Part shown: piece after piece, positions 1 through 10,700 of the stretch
Layout: each line of letters begins with the position of its first letter
Numbering within the stretch: the first letter of the stretch is position 1
Origin: Burkholderiales bacterium Ga0074133
GTDB lineage: Bacteria; Pseudomonadota; Gammaproteobacteria; Burkholderiales; Burkholderiaceae_C
Length of the DNA stretch: 48,954 nt
Assembly: GCA_001464865.1 (NCBI GenBank)
Contig: LNEG01000176.1
Location: forward strand, 1 to 48,954
Reading direction: 5' to 3'
Notes under the pieces: model-generated
Database searches by the model: none
What the model was told of the DNA's origin: nothing
The model's input: only the letters and a program-made list of their open reading frames with translations
Made by a program: the position numbers and the translations under genes

Positions 1-157
1 GATCGCCGCCGAGAGCTTTGGTACCGAGCCGACCGAAGGCGAGCTGGTGGCCGCCACCCGCACCCGCTACACGCTGCGTCGCACTGATCCGCGCGCGGGC
101 ACCGTACATGTGCACTTTCCGCGCATTGGCTATGCGCTGCGGGCGGTGACGGCCTGA
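1..157 (+). CDS. C-terminal end of an unrecognised protein (partial)
   Basis: An open frame runs in from the left edge (codons starting at base 2) and stops at TGA 155-157, giving about 51 residues ending in IGYALRAVTA. The codon use is GC-rich like that of the neighbouring genes, so this is probably the true end of a gene. The visible tail holds no motif I can assign to a family. It is followed by about 218 bases without a gene before the dehydrogenase. The function cannot be told from this fragment. Confidence 0.5.
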   Translation, partial: IAAESFGTEPTEGELVAATRTRYTLRRTDPRAGTVHVHFPRIGYALRAVTA

Positions 158-234
158 GGGGTCGGACCGGCTTTTCGGGAAGCAAGGCACGGCAACACCA
201 CAGCACCACACAAGACCTAACGCGTTCACCCCCA

Positions 235-260
235 CCCGTTCGGGCTGAGCCAGTCGAAGC
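235..260. repeat. Short REP-like half-palindrome unit
   Basis: The stretch CCGTTCGGGCTGAGC followed by a GTCGAAGC-type end resembles a short extragenic repeat that I remember as common in Acidovorax, Delftia and some Pseudomonas and Xanthomonas genomes. It lies in the gap before the dehydrogenase gene. I found only one copy in this window, so the assignment rests on recollection and not on repetition seen here. Confidence 0.35.
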
Positions 261-375
261 CAGGGCATAGGGCAAATGGCCCTCGGACAAGGCTCAAGTA
301 CACCGGTTGAAAAAACCAGCGCTTCCACCGACTTACCGATCGACCCTAACCGCATTACCTCCAGGAGACAAAAAC

Positions 376-1281
376 ATGATCGACAACTTTTCCGGCAAGA
401 CCGCCGTCCTCACTGGCGCTGGCTCGGGCTTTGGCCTCGAATGCGCGCGCATTGGCGCCCGCCTGGGCATGAACCTCGTCCTCGTCGACGTGCAGCAGGA
501 CGCCCTGGACGCTGCCGCCGCCGAGATGCAGGCCGCAGGCGTCCAGGTGCTGGCCCGCAAGGTCGATGTATCGAACGCCGCGCAGATGGAGCAGCTGGCC
601 GCCGATGTGCAGCAGCGCTTTGGTGCGCCGCACCTGGTGTTCAACAATGCGGGCGTGGGCGCGGGTGGCCTGGTGTGGGAAAACTCGGTGAAAGACTGGG
701 AATGGGTGCTGGGCGTGAACCTGATGGGCGTGGTGCACGGCGTGCGCCTGTTCACGCCCATGATGCTGGCCGCCGCCAAGGCCGACCCGGCATGGCGCGG
801 CCACATCGTCAACACGGCCAGCATGGCGGGGCTGCTCAATGCGCCCAACATGGGGATCTACAACGTGAGCAAGCATGCAGTGGTCAGCCTGTCGGAAACG
901 CTGTACCAGGACTTGTCGCTGGTGACCGACCAGGTCAGCGCCAGCGTGCTGTGCCCCTATTTCGTGCCCACGGGCATCAGCCAGAGCCACCGCAACCGCC
1001 CGCAGGACATGGCGGTCGAAAAGCCCACCAAGAGCCAGCTGATCGGCCAGGCCATGAGTGACAAGGCGGTGGGCAGCGGCAAGGTGACGGCGGCCGAGGT
1101 GGCGCAAAAGGTGTTTGACGCAGCGGCCCAGCGCGAGTTCTACATCTACAGCCATCCCAAGGCCCTGGCTTCGGTGCAGACGCGGATGGAAGACGTCGTG
1201 ATGATCCGCAACCCCACCGATCCGTTTGCAGGCAAGCCGGAGCTGGGTGCCCAGTTGCGTGCCGCGCTGCGCGCGGACTGA
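376..1281 (+). CDS. Short-chain dehydrogenase/reductase (SDR), classical type
   Basis: This 301-residue protein is an NAD(P)-dependent oxidoreductase of the classical SDR family; its substrate cannot be told from sequence. The cofactor motif TGAGSGFG is at residues 13-20, NNAG at 90-93, and the catalytic Ser149-Tyr162-x-x-x-Lys166 set is complete. The ATG at 376 is chosen because AGGAGA lies about 9 bases upstream and the Rossmann fold starts directly after it; an in-frame ATG at 307 would add 23 unrelated residues. The C-terminal 60 residues are longer than in the smallest SDRs and may form a substrate lid. The gene stands alone, followed by a repeat-bearing gap before a cyclase gene. Confidence 0.9.
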   Translation: MIDNFSGKTAVLTGAGSGFGLECARIGARLGMNLVLVDVQQDALDAAAAEMQAAGVQVLARKVDVSNAAQMEQLAADVQQRFGAPHLVFNNAGVGAGGLVWENSVKDWEWVLGVNLMGVVHGVRLFTPMMLAAAKADPAWRGHIVNTASMAGLLNAPNMGIYNVSKHAVVSLSETLYQDLSLVTDQVSASVLCPYFVPTGISQSHRNRPQDMAVEKPTKSQLIGQAMSDKAVGSGKVTAAEVAQKVFDAAAQREFYIYSHPKALASVQTRMEDVVMIRNPTDPFAGKPELGAQLRAALRAD

Positions 1282-1658
1282 TGGATATGGGCCCTCACGC
1301 CGGTTTGCGGCAGTAATTTGCACGAAATCGGGCGAAGGTCCTTGTATGCATTGGTCCGTTTGCTATTGATAAAGTAGCAAATGACGGCACACCCCGGTCA
1401 TCCCGGCGTACAGTAGGGCAGCCCGTGGTCATGCCGTGCCACGCTGGCGGGCCCGGCGCTGGGCTTCTACCGATTTGCGCGCGTTTCGCGGTGCCACCGC
1501 CTGCTGGCGGCGGACATCTGTTCACCGGATCGCCGCCAGAACTGCCGTCCTTCCGTGGGCCGGATGAGGCCTTTCTGAAACGCGCTGTGCTGTTGCCAGG
1601 TGTTACATTCGTCCGGACTGCTCGTCAAACGGTGCACATCCGGTCAGGAGTTCTTCTC
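1282..1658. other. Intergenic region of 377 bases with one hairpin repeat
   Basis: No credible gene is seen on either strand. The region holds one copy of the AT-rich hairpin repeat (1333-1382) and, at its right end, the CAGGAG ribosome-binding site of the next gene at 1645-1650. I see no convincing terminator or sigma-70 promoter. Confidence 0.5.
1333..1382 (-). repeat. AT-rich hairpin repeat, copy 1
   Basis: The core TTTGCTAT ... GTAGCAAA (1359-1366 and 1374-1381) forms an 8-pair stem with a 7-base loop and one G-T pair. Read on the minus strand, the stem is followed by an arm (AGCAAACGGACCAATG, then ACAAGGACC) that closely matches the arm of copy 3 near 18.6 kb. I therefore treat both as members of one dispersed family. 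Confidence 0.6.
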
Positions 1659-2681
1659 ATGTCCCCCGAACGTCAACGGCTGATTCGCCTGCTCTTCGAT
1701 GAGTACATAGAGATGTACGCCTCACGCGACGCCAGACTGGTGACGCGTTTCAGCGACAACTTCAGCGGCTTTGCGGGCAGCAGCGACCACCTCGTCAAAA
1801 GCCGCACCGAATGGGTTGACGTGACGCTGCAAGACTTCGGTCAGGTGCCGGGTCGTATCGGTATCGATTTGCAAGACGTCTGCCTGCAGGAACTGAGCGA
1901 CGACGTGGTGGTTGCCACCGCGTTTTTTCACATCCTGTTGCCCGTTCCTGACCCGTTGTTCGCCCGCGAGACTGCGCGTTTGGTGCTCGTGTTCCGCCGT
2001 GAAGGCGACGACTGGAAAATCGCGCACAGCAGCATTTCCATCCCTTACGGTCTGGCGCGTGACGGCGAGGTGTACCCGGTAGGGCGTCTGGAGCAGCACA
2101 ACCGCGAGTTGCAGGCGCTTGTGGAAGAGCGTACGCAGGCCTTGGCGCAGGCCAACCAGCGCCTGCAGCTGATCAGCAACACCGATGGACTCACCGGCAT
2201 TGCCAACCGCCGCCATTTCGACGGGGCTCTGGCCCACGAGTGGGCCCGTGCGCAGCGTATGCGAACGCCGCTGTCACTCATCATGCTCGATGTGGACGTG
2301 TTCAAGCACTTCAATGACCACTACGGGCATCTGGCCGGAGACAAATGCCTGCAGTCGCTGGCCCTGACCCTGGCACAAACGGGTGGGCGACGCGATGGCG
2401 ACCTCGTCGCACGTTTTGGCGGGGAGGAGTTCGTGGTGCTTCTGCCTGCGTCGGACGCGCAGGCTGCCATGGCCGTGGCCCAGAACATCCAGCTGGCCAT
2501 TCAGGCGTTGGCGCTTCCCCACGAGGGCGCAGCCCACGGCATCGTGACCGTGAGTTTCGGCGTGGCTACGCTTGTGCCGCAGCGCGAGCAGGCACCGCAA
2601 GAATTGGTGCGCCGCGCCGATGCCGCCATGTACCGTGCCAAGCAGGGTGGACGCAACCGCATCGAGCAGGCGCTGGACTGA
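1659..2681 (+). CDS. Diguanylate cyclase with N-terminal NTF2/SnoaL-like domain
   Basis: This 340-residue protein is predicted to make cyclic di-GMP from two GTP. Residues about 5-145 look like an NTF2/SnoaL-type alpha+beta barrel, a possible small-molecule sensor. A short coiled coil (about 148-175, rich in Glu, Gln and Leu) leads into the GGDEF domain, which begins at DGLTG (Asp176). Metal-binding Asp211 lies in LDVDVFK, the active site GGEEF is at 254-258, and an inhibitory RxxD site (RDGD, 245-248) sits the usual five residues before it, so product inhibition is likely. There is no membrane segment, so the protein is probably cytoplasmic. The start is set by CAGGAG at 1645-1650; a longer frame upstream lacks domain similarity. 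Confidence 0.88.
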   Translation: MSPERQRLIRLLFDEYIEMYASRDARLVTRFSDNFSGFAGSSDHLVKSRTEWVDVTLQDFGQVPGRIGIDLQDVCLQELSDDVVVATAFFHILLPVPDPLFARETARLVLVFRREGDDWKIAHSSISIPYGLARDGEVYPVGRLEQHNRELQALVEERTQALAQANQRLQLISNTDGLTGIANRRHFDGALAHEWARAQRMRTPLSLIMLDVDVFKHFNDHYGHLAGDKCLQSLALTLAQTGGRRDGDLVARFGGEEFVVLLPASDAQAAMAVAQNIQLAIQALALPHEGAAHGIVTVSFGVATLVPQREQAPQELVRRADAAMYRAKQGGRNRIEQALD

Positions 2682-2978
2682 ATCGCCTGCGCACCTTTGG
2701 GGTCCACACGGGTTCCCATAGTCCTGGGCGCTGACCGTACGCGCCGCCGCGCGCCAGGTTGTTGCAGCAGTTCCAGGCAGCAGACCGGACCATGAAATCC
2801 TTGCCTGGCGGTGGTGCCACCGCGTCGGGTCATTGCTTCTAGCGTTGCGGCGGCCGATCTGACCTGGCGGGTCCAGGCCTCGTGCCGTCTGCGGGACTGC
2901 TTCATGCCTTCGCGCATCCCCGGGTGACCCCCACGTGGACCGTGTCCGCTCTGGAAGGGCAGCACAGGGCGTGCGGCG

Positions 2979-3932
2979 TCAGCGAGGCTGCGCCGGCGTG
3001 GCCGGGCGACGGGCGGGGCGGTGGCCGAGCGACTGGATCAGCGCTGGCACCTGTCCCGGTATCTCGCGCGCCAGGTAGCCCAGTGCGCCGTGTTGCTGCG
3101 CCAGTGCAGCGCCTGCGCGGGCGTGCAGCAGCACACCCCAGGCGCATGCATGCAGCGGCCCGGCCCCACGGGCCGCCAGCCCGCCAATCAGCCCGGCCAG
3201 CGTGTCGCCCGAGCCCGAGGTGGCCAGCCCGGGCGTACCGCCATCAAAACGCAGCGCGGTGCCATCGGGTTGTGTCACAAAGGTGGTTGCGCCCTTGAGC
3301 GCCACGCAGGCGCCCCAGCGGGCTGCCCACGCACGGGCCGTGGCCAGCGCGTCGGCCTGCACGGCCTCCTTGGTCAGGCCGGTCAGGTGGGCCATCTCGC
3401 CGGCGTGGGGCGTCATCACCACCGGTTGCTCAAAGGGCTGCTGGCCCGCAACGGACATCGCATACGCGTCCAGCACCACTGTGCTCTGGCGAAACAGCGG
3501 CAGCAGCGTGCCCACGAAGGCCACGCTATGTGCTTCGTCCTGCATGCCAGGGCCCAGCACCACCGCGCTCACGCGCTCGCCCAGCGGAGCCAGCCGATCA
3601 CAGTCGCGGGTAGAAAAACCGCCGGTCCGCGTAGTGGCCAGCCCGATGACGCGCGCTTCGGGGATCGCCAAGGCCAGGCCCTGCGCAACCTGCTCGGGCG
3701 CGGCGATGATGAGCTTGCCCGCACCTGCGCGCAAGGCTGCCGTTGCAGCCAGCAGGGCGGCTCCGGGCATCTCGTGGCTGCCGGCCACCACCAGCACTTG
3801 GCCCCGCGCTTCCTTGTCGGCATCGCGTGCCGTTTCGGGCAGCGGCCAGCGGGCCAGCAGCGCCTCGGTCAGCGCGCGCGGGCGCGCCGGGCGGTGTGGC
3901 TTTTCGCCGTTGGCAGGCGGGGGTGGTTTCAT
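2979..3932 (-). CDS. nnrD: ADP-dependent NAD(P)H-hydrate dehydratase
   Basis: This 317-residue protein repairs NAD(P)H damaged by hydration, using ADP to convert NAD(P)H hydrate back to NAD(P)H. It has the ribokinase-like YjeF C-terminal fold: GAGK near 70-73, TPHAGE at 174-179, LKGATT at 212-217 and the nucleotide-binding TSGSGDTLAG at 239-248. It lacks the N-terminal epimerase domain found in the fused E. coli protein, so the epimerase must be encoded elsewhere. Its ATG overlaps the TGA of the upstream phosphatase gene (ATGA), which points to translational coupling within a three-gene minus-strand operon. The C-terminal tail is Pro/Arg-rich and poorly conserved. Confidence 0.9.
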   Translation of the reverse strand: MKPPPPANGEKPHRPARPRALTEALLARWPLPETARDADKEARGQVLVVAGSHEMPGAALLAATAALRAGAGKLIIAAPEQVAQGLALAIPEARVIGLATTRTGGFSTRDCDRLAPLGERVSAVVLGPGMQDEAHSVAFVGTLLPLFRQSTVVLDAYAMSVAGQQPFEQPVVMTPHAGEMAHLTGLTKEAVQADALATARAWAARWGACVALKGATTFVTQPDGTALRFDGGTPGLATSGSGDTLAGLIGGLAARGAGPLHACAWGVLLHARAGAALAQQHGALGYLAREIPGQVPALIQSLGHRPARRPATPAQPR

Positions 3933-4693
3933 GGCTTGGGTGCGCTGGGCGCATCCGGGGCCCGGGTCACCGGCGTGGCCGCCTCGCGCAGCGGCGCCAG
4001 AAAATTGGCCTGCACCAGCTGCATGCCGCCGGCGCCGGGGGCCTCGCCATCGTGCGCCCGGTAAATGGTCACGGCGCAGTTGGGCACGTCGCCCTGACGG
4101 TCTATCTCCAGAATGCGCTGCTCGTCCATTTGCTCGATCAGGTAGCGCATGCAGTTGACGATGACCTGGTGGGCCACCACCAGCACGCGCTGGCCGCCGT
4201 ACTCGCGGGTGATCATCTCCTGCAGGCTGCGCAGCCGCAGGATCACGTCACACCAGCTTTCACCGCCGGGCGGCCGAAAGTAAAACTTGCCCACATGGGT
4301 CCGCTGCTCATGCAATTGCGCGTGCTGCTGCTGGATGCCAAAGCGGGTGAGCCGGTCCAGAATGCCGAACTCCTTCTCGCGCAACCGCTCGTCCAGCCGC
4401 AGCGTCACATGCTCCAGCCGGCTGTGGCTGGCGACCAGCCTGGCGGTTTCCAAAGCCCGCATGTAAGGCGAGCACAGGATGACCTCTGGCTGGGTGTGCG
4501 CGGGCTGGCGTCCGAACCATTCGCCCAGCGCCGCCGACTGGTCGTGCCCTAGCTCGGACAGCGGCACGTCAATGTCGCGCCAGGCAATGTCGATGGTCTC
4601 CAGACCCGCCGCTTCGGCCGCATCGCGCGCCACGTTGCCGGCACTTTGCCCATCGCGCACCACCCACAGCCAGTCGGGCCAGCGGACCTGCAT
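3929..4693 (-). CDS. Histidine phosphatase superfamily protein lacking the catalytic His
   Basis: This 254-residue protein has the phosphoglycerate-mutase/histidine-phosphatase fold: SPYMRALETA around Arg79, LREKEFG around 104-110 and a second histidine in VVAHQ (His175). The signature RHG, whose His is phosphorylated during catalysis, reads Arg13-Asp14-Gly15 here (codon GAT). The surrounding residues are otherwise typical. If correct, the protein should be catalytically dead or altered, perhaps a binding or regulatory protein; a point mutation or a base-call error is also possible. It is the middle gene of an operon: the 152-residue membrane protein precedes it by eight bases and nnrD overlaps its stop. 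The C-terminal 25 residues are Pro/Ala-rich and probably disordered. Confidence 0.85.
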   Translation of the reverse strand: MQVRWPDWLWVVRDGQSAGNVARDAAEAAGLETIDIAWRDIDVPLSELGHDQSAALGEWFGRQPAHTQPEVILCSPYMRALETARLVASHSRLEHVTLRLDERLREKEFGILDRLTRFGIQQQHAQLHEQRTHVGKFYFRPPGGESWCDVILRLRSLQEMITREYGGQRVLVVAHQVIVNCMRYLIEQMDEQRILEIDRQGDVPNCAVTIYRAHDGEAPGAGGMQLVQANFLAPLREAATPVTRAPDAPSAPKP

Positions 4694-4701
4694 GTGCGCG
4701 T

Positions 4702-5160
4702 TCAGCCGTTCTGGGCCGAGCTGGTGGCGGTAGGGTAGGGGCCGCTGGCCTGGGTGGGCGTGGCGTTGCCTGATGCACCGGCTGGAGCGCTTGCGCCTGG
4801 CTCGCCAGCCCTCGAAGCCTTGCTGGCCTGAACGGACTCGGCATGGTCATCGCCCTGGGTGCGGTCTGTATTCCACCGGTTGCCGCTCTGTGGCGCCAGT
4901 AGCGAACCCAGCTTTCCGAGCACGCCGTCCTGCCCTGACGCGGCACGCGCTACCAGGGCTGCGCCTGCAGCGCGGCCCAGTGTGCGGCTGATCCAGCTGC
5001 GGCTACGACCCGAGCGATGCATGAGCAACACGCCTGCGCCAAACACCAGCCAGTGTTCCCCCGGAAAACCAGGCCGGGCCTTGTCCCATTGCTGGGCGTC
5101 ACGAAGAGGGTTCTTGTCGGTCATGTCGATGCTGCCTGCGTTGCGTTGAGAGGCGTTCAT
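4702..5160 (-). CDS. Small hypothetical protein with one hydrophobic segment
   Basis: I do not recognise this 152-residue protein. The N-terminal half carries one hydrophobic stretch (WLVFGAGVLLM, about residues 37-47) followed by a basic patch (HRSGRSRSW), as in a short membrane anchor with a cytoplasmic positive end. The C-terminal half is rich in Ala, Ser, Gly, Pro and Thr and likely disordered. An internal ATG at 5124 (MTDKNPLRD) is an equally good start, since neither has a strong ribosome-binding site. It ends eight bases before the phosphatase gene, so it probably heads that operon. A direct repeat lies about 60-80 bases upstream of its start. Confidence 0.6.
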   Translation of the reverse strand: MNASQRNAGSIDMTDKNPLRDAQQWDKARPGFPGEHWLVFGAGVLLMHRSGRSRSWISRTLGRAAGAALVARAASGQDGVLGKLGSLLAPQSGNRWNTDRTQGDDHAESVQASKASRAGEPGASAPAGASGNATPTQASGPYPTATSSAQNG

Positions 5161-5309
5161 CGTGTGACATGACCGGCGCGGCGGCTGTCAGTGCGCAGTT
5201 TCTGCGCGGGTGCTCTGCGTCCTACATCGCATGGGTCCTAGTGGGGGAGGCACGGCCACTCGGGTACGTGCTGCGCCGGGCTATGGCTCCCTGATGCGCC
5301 AACAGCGTT

Positions 5310-6431
5310 CTAGCCCGCGCCCGGTGGGCTCCGCTCGCCCAGCGCCCGCACCACCGCCTCTGCCAGCGCCTGCACTGACAGCGGCGCGCAGCCCTCGGCG
5401 TGGTTGCTGATGGCCACATAGGCCGGCTGCCCCGCGCTGGTGGCGCCTGCAATGACGCGTGCCAAGGCATCGCGCGCGACCACGTCGGGGTGCACCATGC
5501 GGTCGTAGGGCGCATAGGCCTGCTCTGCAGTTTCGTAGCCGTAAGGTCCGTGCACGGGGTTCAGGTTCCACCGGCACACCAGGGGCCGCGGCCACAGGGC
5601 GCGCACCACCGGCAACTGCTCGGCCAGGGGCGGCATCTTGGCGTGCAGGCCCAGGCAGTAGGTCGCGCCGGTGTCGCGCAGCACGGCGGCAAAGTCGGGC
5701 GTCAGCCATTCGGGATCACGCACCTCCACCGCCACCACGCCGGTGGGTGCCCGGTCAGACACCCTTGGCTGGGCGGCCAGCATGGCGTGCAGACGGTCCA
5801 GTACCTCGTGCATGCGATCGAGCTGCGCCAGCGGCAGGGGGCTGAGCTGGAACACCAGTGCGCCAGTCTTGTGCCCCAGGCCCTGCAGCGCTGGCTCCAC
5901 GAACTCGCTGCAGGCGAGCTCCGGGCTGAGAAACGCGGCGTTGGCCTGGCGGCCCCGGCCATCCTCGCTGCGCACCAGCGCATCGGTGACCAGGCTGGGT
6001 GCCTTGACCACGAAGCGGAAATCGTCAGGCACCTGCGACGCATACCGCTCGTACTCGCTCACGGTGAGAGGGCGGTAAAAACCGCGGTCGATGCTCACGG
6101 TGCGAAACAGAGGGTGCTGCGCGTACACGGCCAGGCCCTGGCGTGAGAGCTGCTGTGCCGACGGGCTGCCATCCCACACCAGACCCTGCCAGCCCGGGTA
6201 GCTCCAGGACGAGGTGCCCAGGTGGGCGAGCGGTGGCAGTGCTGCGCCCAGGGCCTTCAGGGGTTCGTCAAACTCTGCGGGCGCGACGGCACCGGCAGCG
6301 CGCCTGCGCGGGGCGTGCTCAGGTGGGGCTGCTGACTGGGCACCGGGCGTTTGGCCAGCAGGAGCGGCAGGTGCGGCAGGTGCGAGAGGTGCAATGGGCG
6401 CAGGTGCGCCGCCAAAAAGGTCGTCTTGCAT
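5310..6431 (-). CDS. DUF72 family protein (YecE-like)
   Basis: This 373-residue protein belongs to the DUF72/YecE family, a TIM-barrel fold of unproven biochemical role. The hallmark LGTSSWSYPGW lies about 70-80 residues in, with the conserved FYRPL, FRFVVKAP and late YVAISNHAEG segments after it. The start at 6431 (MQDDLFGG) is preferred over an in-frame ATG 24 codons upstream because homologues often begin with a short polar stretch of this kind. An Ala/Pro-rich linker follows the start. It lies downstream of the gene at 6538-6960 on the same strand, with a gap of about 106 bases, so co-transcription is possible. Confidence 0.85.
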   Translation of the reverse strand: MQDDLFGGAPAPIAPLAPAAPAAPAGQTPGAQSAAPPEHAPRRRAAGAVAPAEFDEPLKALGAALPPLAHLGTSSWSYPGWQGLVWDGSPSAQQLSRQGLAVYAQHPLFRTVSIDRGFYRPLTVSEYERYASQVPDDFRFVVKAPSLVTDALVRSEDGRGRQANAAFLSPELACSEFVEPALQGLGHKTGALVFQLSPLPLAQLDRMHEVLDRLHAMLAAQPRVSDRAPTGVVAVEVRDPEWLTPDFAAVLRDTGATYCLGLHAKMPPLAEQLPVVRALWPRPLVCRWNLNPVHGPYGYETAEQAYAPYDRMVHPDVVARDALARVIAGATSAGQPAYVAISNHAEGCAPLSVQALAEAVVRALGERSPPGAG

Positions 6432-6537
6432 GCCGGGCCATGTTAGCGGGAGCCGTCTCGCATCGATGCGGGCTTTGTCACGCTGCGCAACGCTGGTGAA
6501 CACGCATCCTGCGGATCAAGCCCTTGGAGCAGTGGCT

Positions 6538-6960
6538 TCAGCCCCCGTCGTCATGCCCTGGGTCTGCAAACAGCCCGCGTTCGTCCAGCAGTGCGTAGGC
6601 AATCTCGGGACAACGGTCCATGCTTTTGCGGATGGCCGCAGGGATGGATTGCCGCGTCTTGCGGCACAGGCCGGGCTGCTCCTGCACCAGCATCATGATG
6701 CCGCGCACGGTGCGCACTTCGCGTGGACCGGGCGCAATCGCCAGGCGGATGCCCAGCTGCTGCTCCATGCGCTGCTGCATGTGGCGCAGGTCGGCCAGGC
6801 TGCTCAGGTTCTCCAGGCGCTGGACCAGCATTTTTTCCTGCGCACTCGTGAGCTGCAGGATTCGCAGGTCTGCGCCGGGCGTCTGCAGCAGCTCGTCGCG
6901 CTGGCAGACGCAGGCACCCGGCGGGCATTCGGTGCGGATGATGAAGGGGGCGGTGTTCAT
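6538..6960 (-). CDS. Hypothetical protein with an N-terminal Cys motif
   Basis: I do not recognise this 140-residue protein. It has a compact N-terminal motif CPPGACVC (Cys11 to Cys18), then a mostly helical, charged body with several Met and Gln residues (QQRMEQQLG) and a conserved-looking stretch VRTVRGIMML. There is no signal peptide or membrane segment, so it is probably cytoplasmic. The start at 6960 is chosen because upstream codons on that frame look like non-coding Pro/Arg-rich sequence. It precedes the DUF72 gene on the same strand. The three cysteines could bind metal, but that is only a possibility. Confidence 0.6.
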   Translation of the reverse strand: MNTAPFIIRTECPPGACVCQRDELLQTPGADLRILQLTSAQEKMLVQRLENLSSLADLRHMQQRMEQQLGIRLAIAPGPREVRTVRGIMMLVQEQPGLCRKTRQSIPAAIRKSMDRCPEIAYALLDERGLFADPGHDDGG

Positions 6961-7167
6961 GGCGAGGGGCGGCCGGCTGTCGCCGCGCTGCCATTCTAGG
7001 AGTGGCGGTCCGGGCCCGGGGCTGTGTTTTGCGCGGGGCGGGGGCACCCGCCAGGCAGGGCGGTTGCAGCGCTGCAAAGGCTGTCGCCTGCCCCCGGGAA
7101 GCCCTGGAGTGCTGTGGCAAACTCCCGCGCTTCGTGTCTTGTTTGAGTCTCAGAGAGTTCGCCACAC

Positions 7168-9537
<2,370 letters not shown>

Positions 9538-9843
9538 CCCTGCCAGTGGGCCTTGGCATGCATCGAAGGGCACGCGTGCGCTGCACACCGCCCGAAGCCA
9601 TCGATGCACGCGGCATGGTGATTCGTGCTGAGGCTCTATAGTGCCAACCCTTGCGATGCAGGCTGGCGCGCAGGGTCATAATCGGCGACAGCGGGTCACT
9701 CCAGCACCATTCTGTTGGTGCTCGGGTCGTGGCCGAGGGTGGAAACCACCCGTCGGCAACGATCCGCGACCAGCCGCCGCGGGTATCGTGCAGCACGACC
9801 TCCCTCAAGACCCAACCATCCCTTGTCACGACGCCCCGAAACG
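9538..9843. other. Intergenic region of 306 bases with a hairpin
   Basis: No credible gene is seen. The clearest structure is AGCACCA (9703-9709), TTCTGT, TGGTGCT (9716-9722): a perfect 7-pair stem with a 6-base loop and no U-run, so it is not an intrinsic terminator. A CATAAT at 9677-9682 could be a -10 box for the HDOD gene, but the TTGCGA before it is 20 bases away, which is too far to be convincing. Confidence 0.4.
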
Positions 9844-10671
9844 ATGGAGTTGAAAGCACTGCTGGCACACCCCGCGGCCCTGCCCAGCCTGCCGCGCGCC
9901 GTGGCGTTGCTGATGAGCGAGCTTTCGCAACCCGAGCCCAGCCTGCGCCGCCTCAACCAGTTCTTTGGTTCCGATCCGGCGCTGGCTGCGCGATTGCTGG
10001 AGCTGGCCAATTCGGCAGCCTTCCAGGTGCCACGCCAGATCGCAGGCATACCCGAGGCGCTGGCGTTGCTGGGCACGCCACAGCTGCGCTCCCTCGTCTC
10101 CACCGCGAAGCTGGGTACCACGTCGCGATCGGTGCCCGGCGTGAACATGCAGCAGTTCTGGCGCTACAGCCTGAACACGGCCAAGCTGGCGCGCTCGCTG
10201 GCCGGACTGGTGCGCCAGAACCAGATTGCCGCGTATTCAGCCGGCCTTCTGCACGCCGTGGGCGAGCTGGCCCTGCACCTGGCCAACCCCGATCGCACCC
10301 AGTCTGTGAACACGCTGGTGGCGCCCCTGGACCTGCGGCGTGCCAAGATCGAGCAGCGGCTGCTGGGCTACTGCTACGCAGACGTGACGGCGGGCCTGGC
10401 CCGGCGCTGGCAGTTGCCAGAGGTGGTCGTCGATGCGCTGCAGCACCAGAACGCACCGTTTGAAAGCAATGCCTACGAGCCGCTGGGCGGGGTGATCCAC
10501 CTGGCAGCCTGGCGTGCCCGCGCCCGCGAAGCGGAACTGGGCGAAAAGGAACTGGCGGTGTCCTTCCCGGGCGAGGTAGGCCTGACCCTCGGGCTCGACA
10601 TCGACATGGTGCTGCAGCAAGACCCCATCGACTGGTCCGCCCGGCCAGACAGCGACGACTACGTCGTTTGA
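9844..10671 (+). CDS. HDOD domain protein
   Basis: This 275-residue protein is mainly one HDOD domain, a catalytically inactive relative of HD phosphohydrolases found in signalling proteins. Typical features are LPSLPRAVALLM, the DPALAARLLELANSAAF segment (about residues 42-59), and LGTPQLRSLV. No GGDEF, EAL or receiver domain is attached. The ATG at 9844 is used because the HDOD fold begins almost at once; the reading frame is open further upstream, but without family similarity. It is encoded between tex and the patatin gene. HDOD proteins in other bacteria act in signalling and motility, but nothing here identifies a partner. Confidence 0.88.
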   Translation: MELKALLAHPAALPSLPRAVALLMSELSQPEPSLRRLNQFFGSDPALAARLLELANSAAFQVPRQIAGIPEALALLGTPQLRSLVSTAKLGTTSRSVPGVNMQQFWRYSLNTAKLARSLAGLVRQNQIAAYSAGLLHAVGELALHLANPDRTQSVNTLVAPLDLRRAKIEQRLLGYCYADVTAGLARRWQLPEVVVDALQHQNAPFESNAYEPLGGVIHLAAWRARAREAELGEKELAVSFPGEVGLTLGLDIDMVLQQDPIDWSARPDSDDYVV

Positions 10672-10700
10672 TCAGGGCCGGGGACCAGGCCCCTCATGGC

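Noticed and set aside
2682..2978. Possible small gene between the cyclase and nnrD
   Set aside because: Open frames exist on both strands but have random GC-rich composition; nothing resembles a known protein and no ribosome-binding site is seen.
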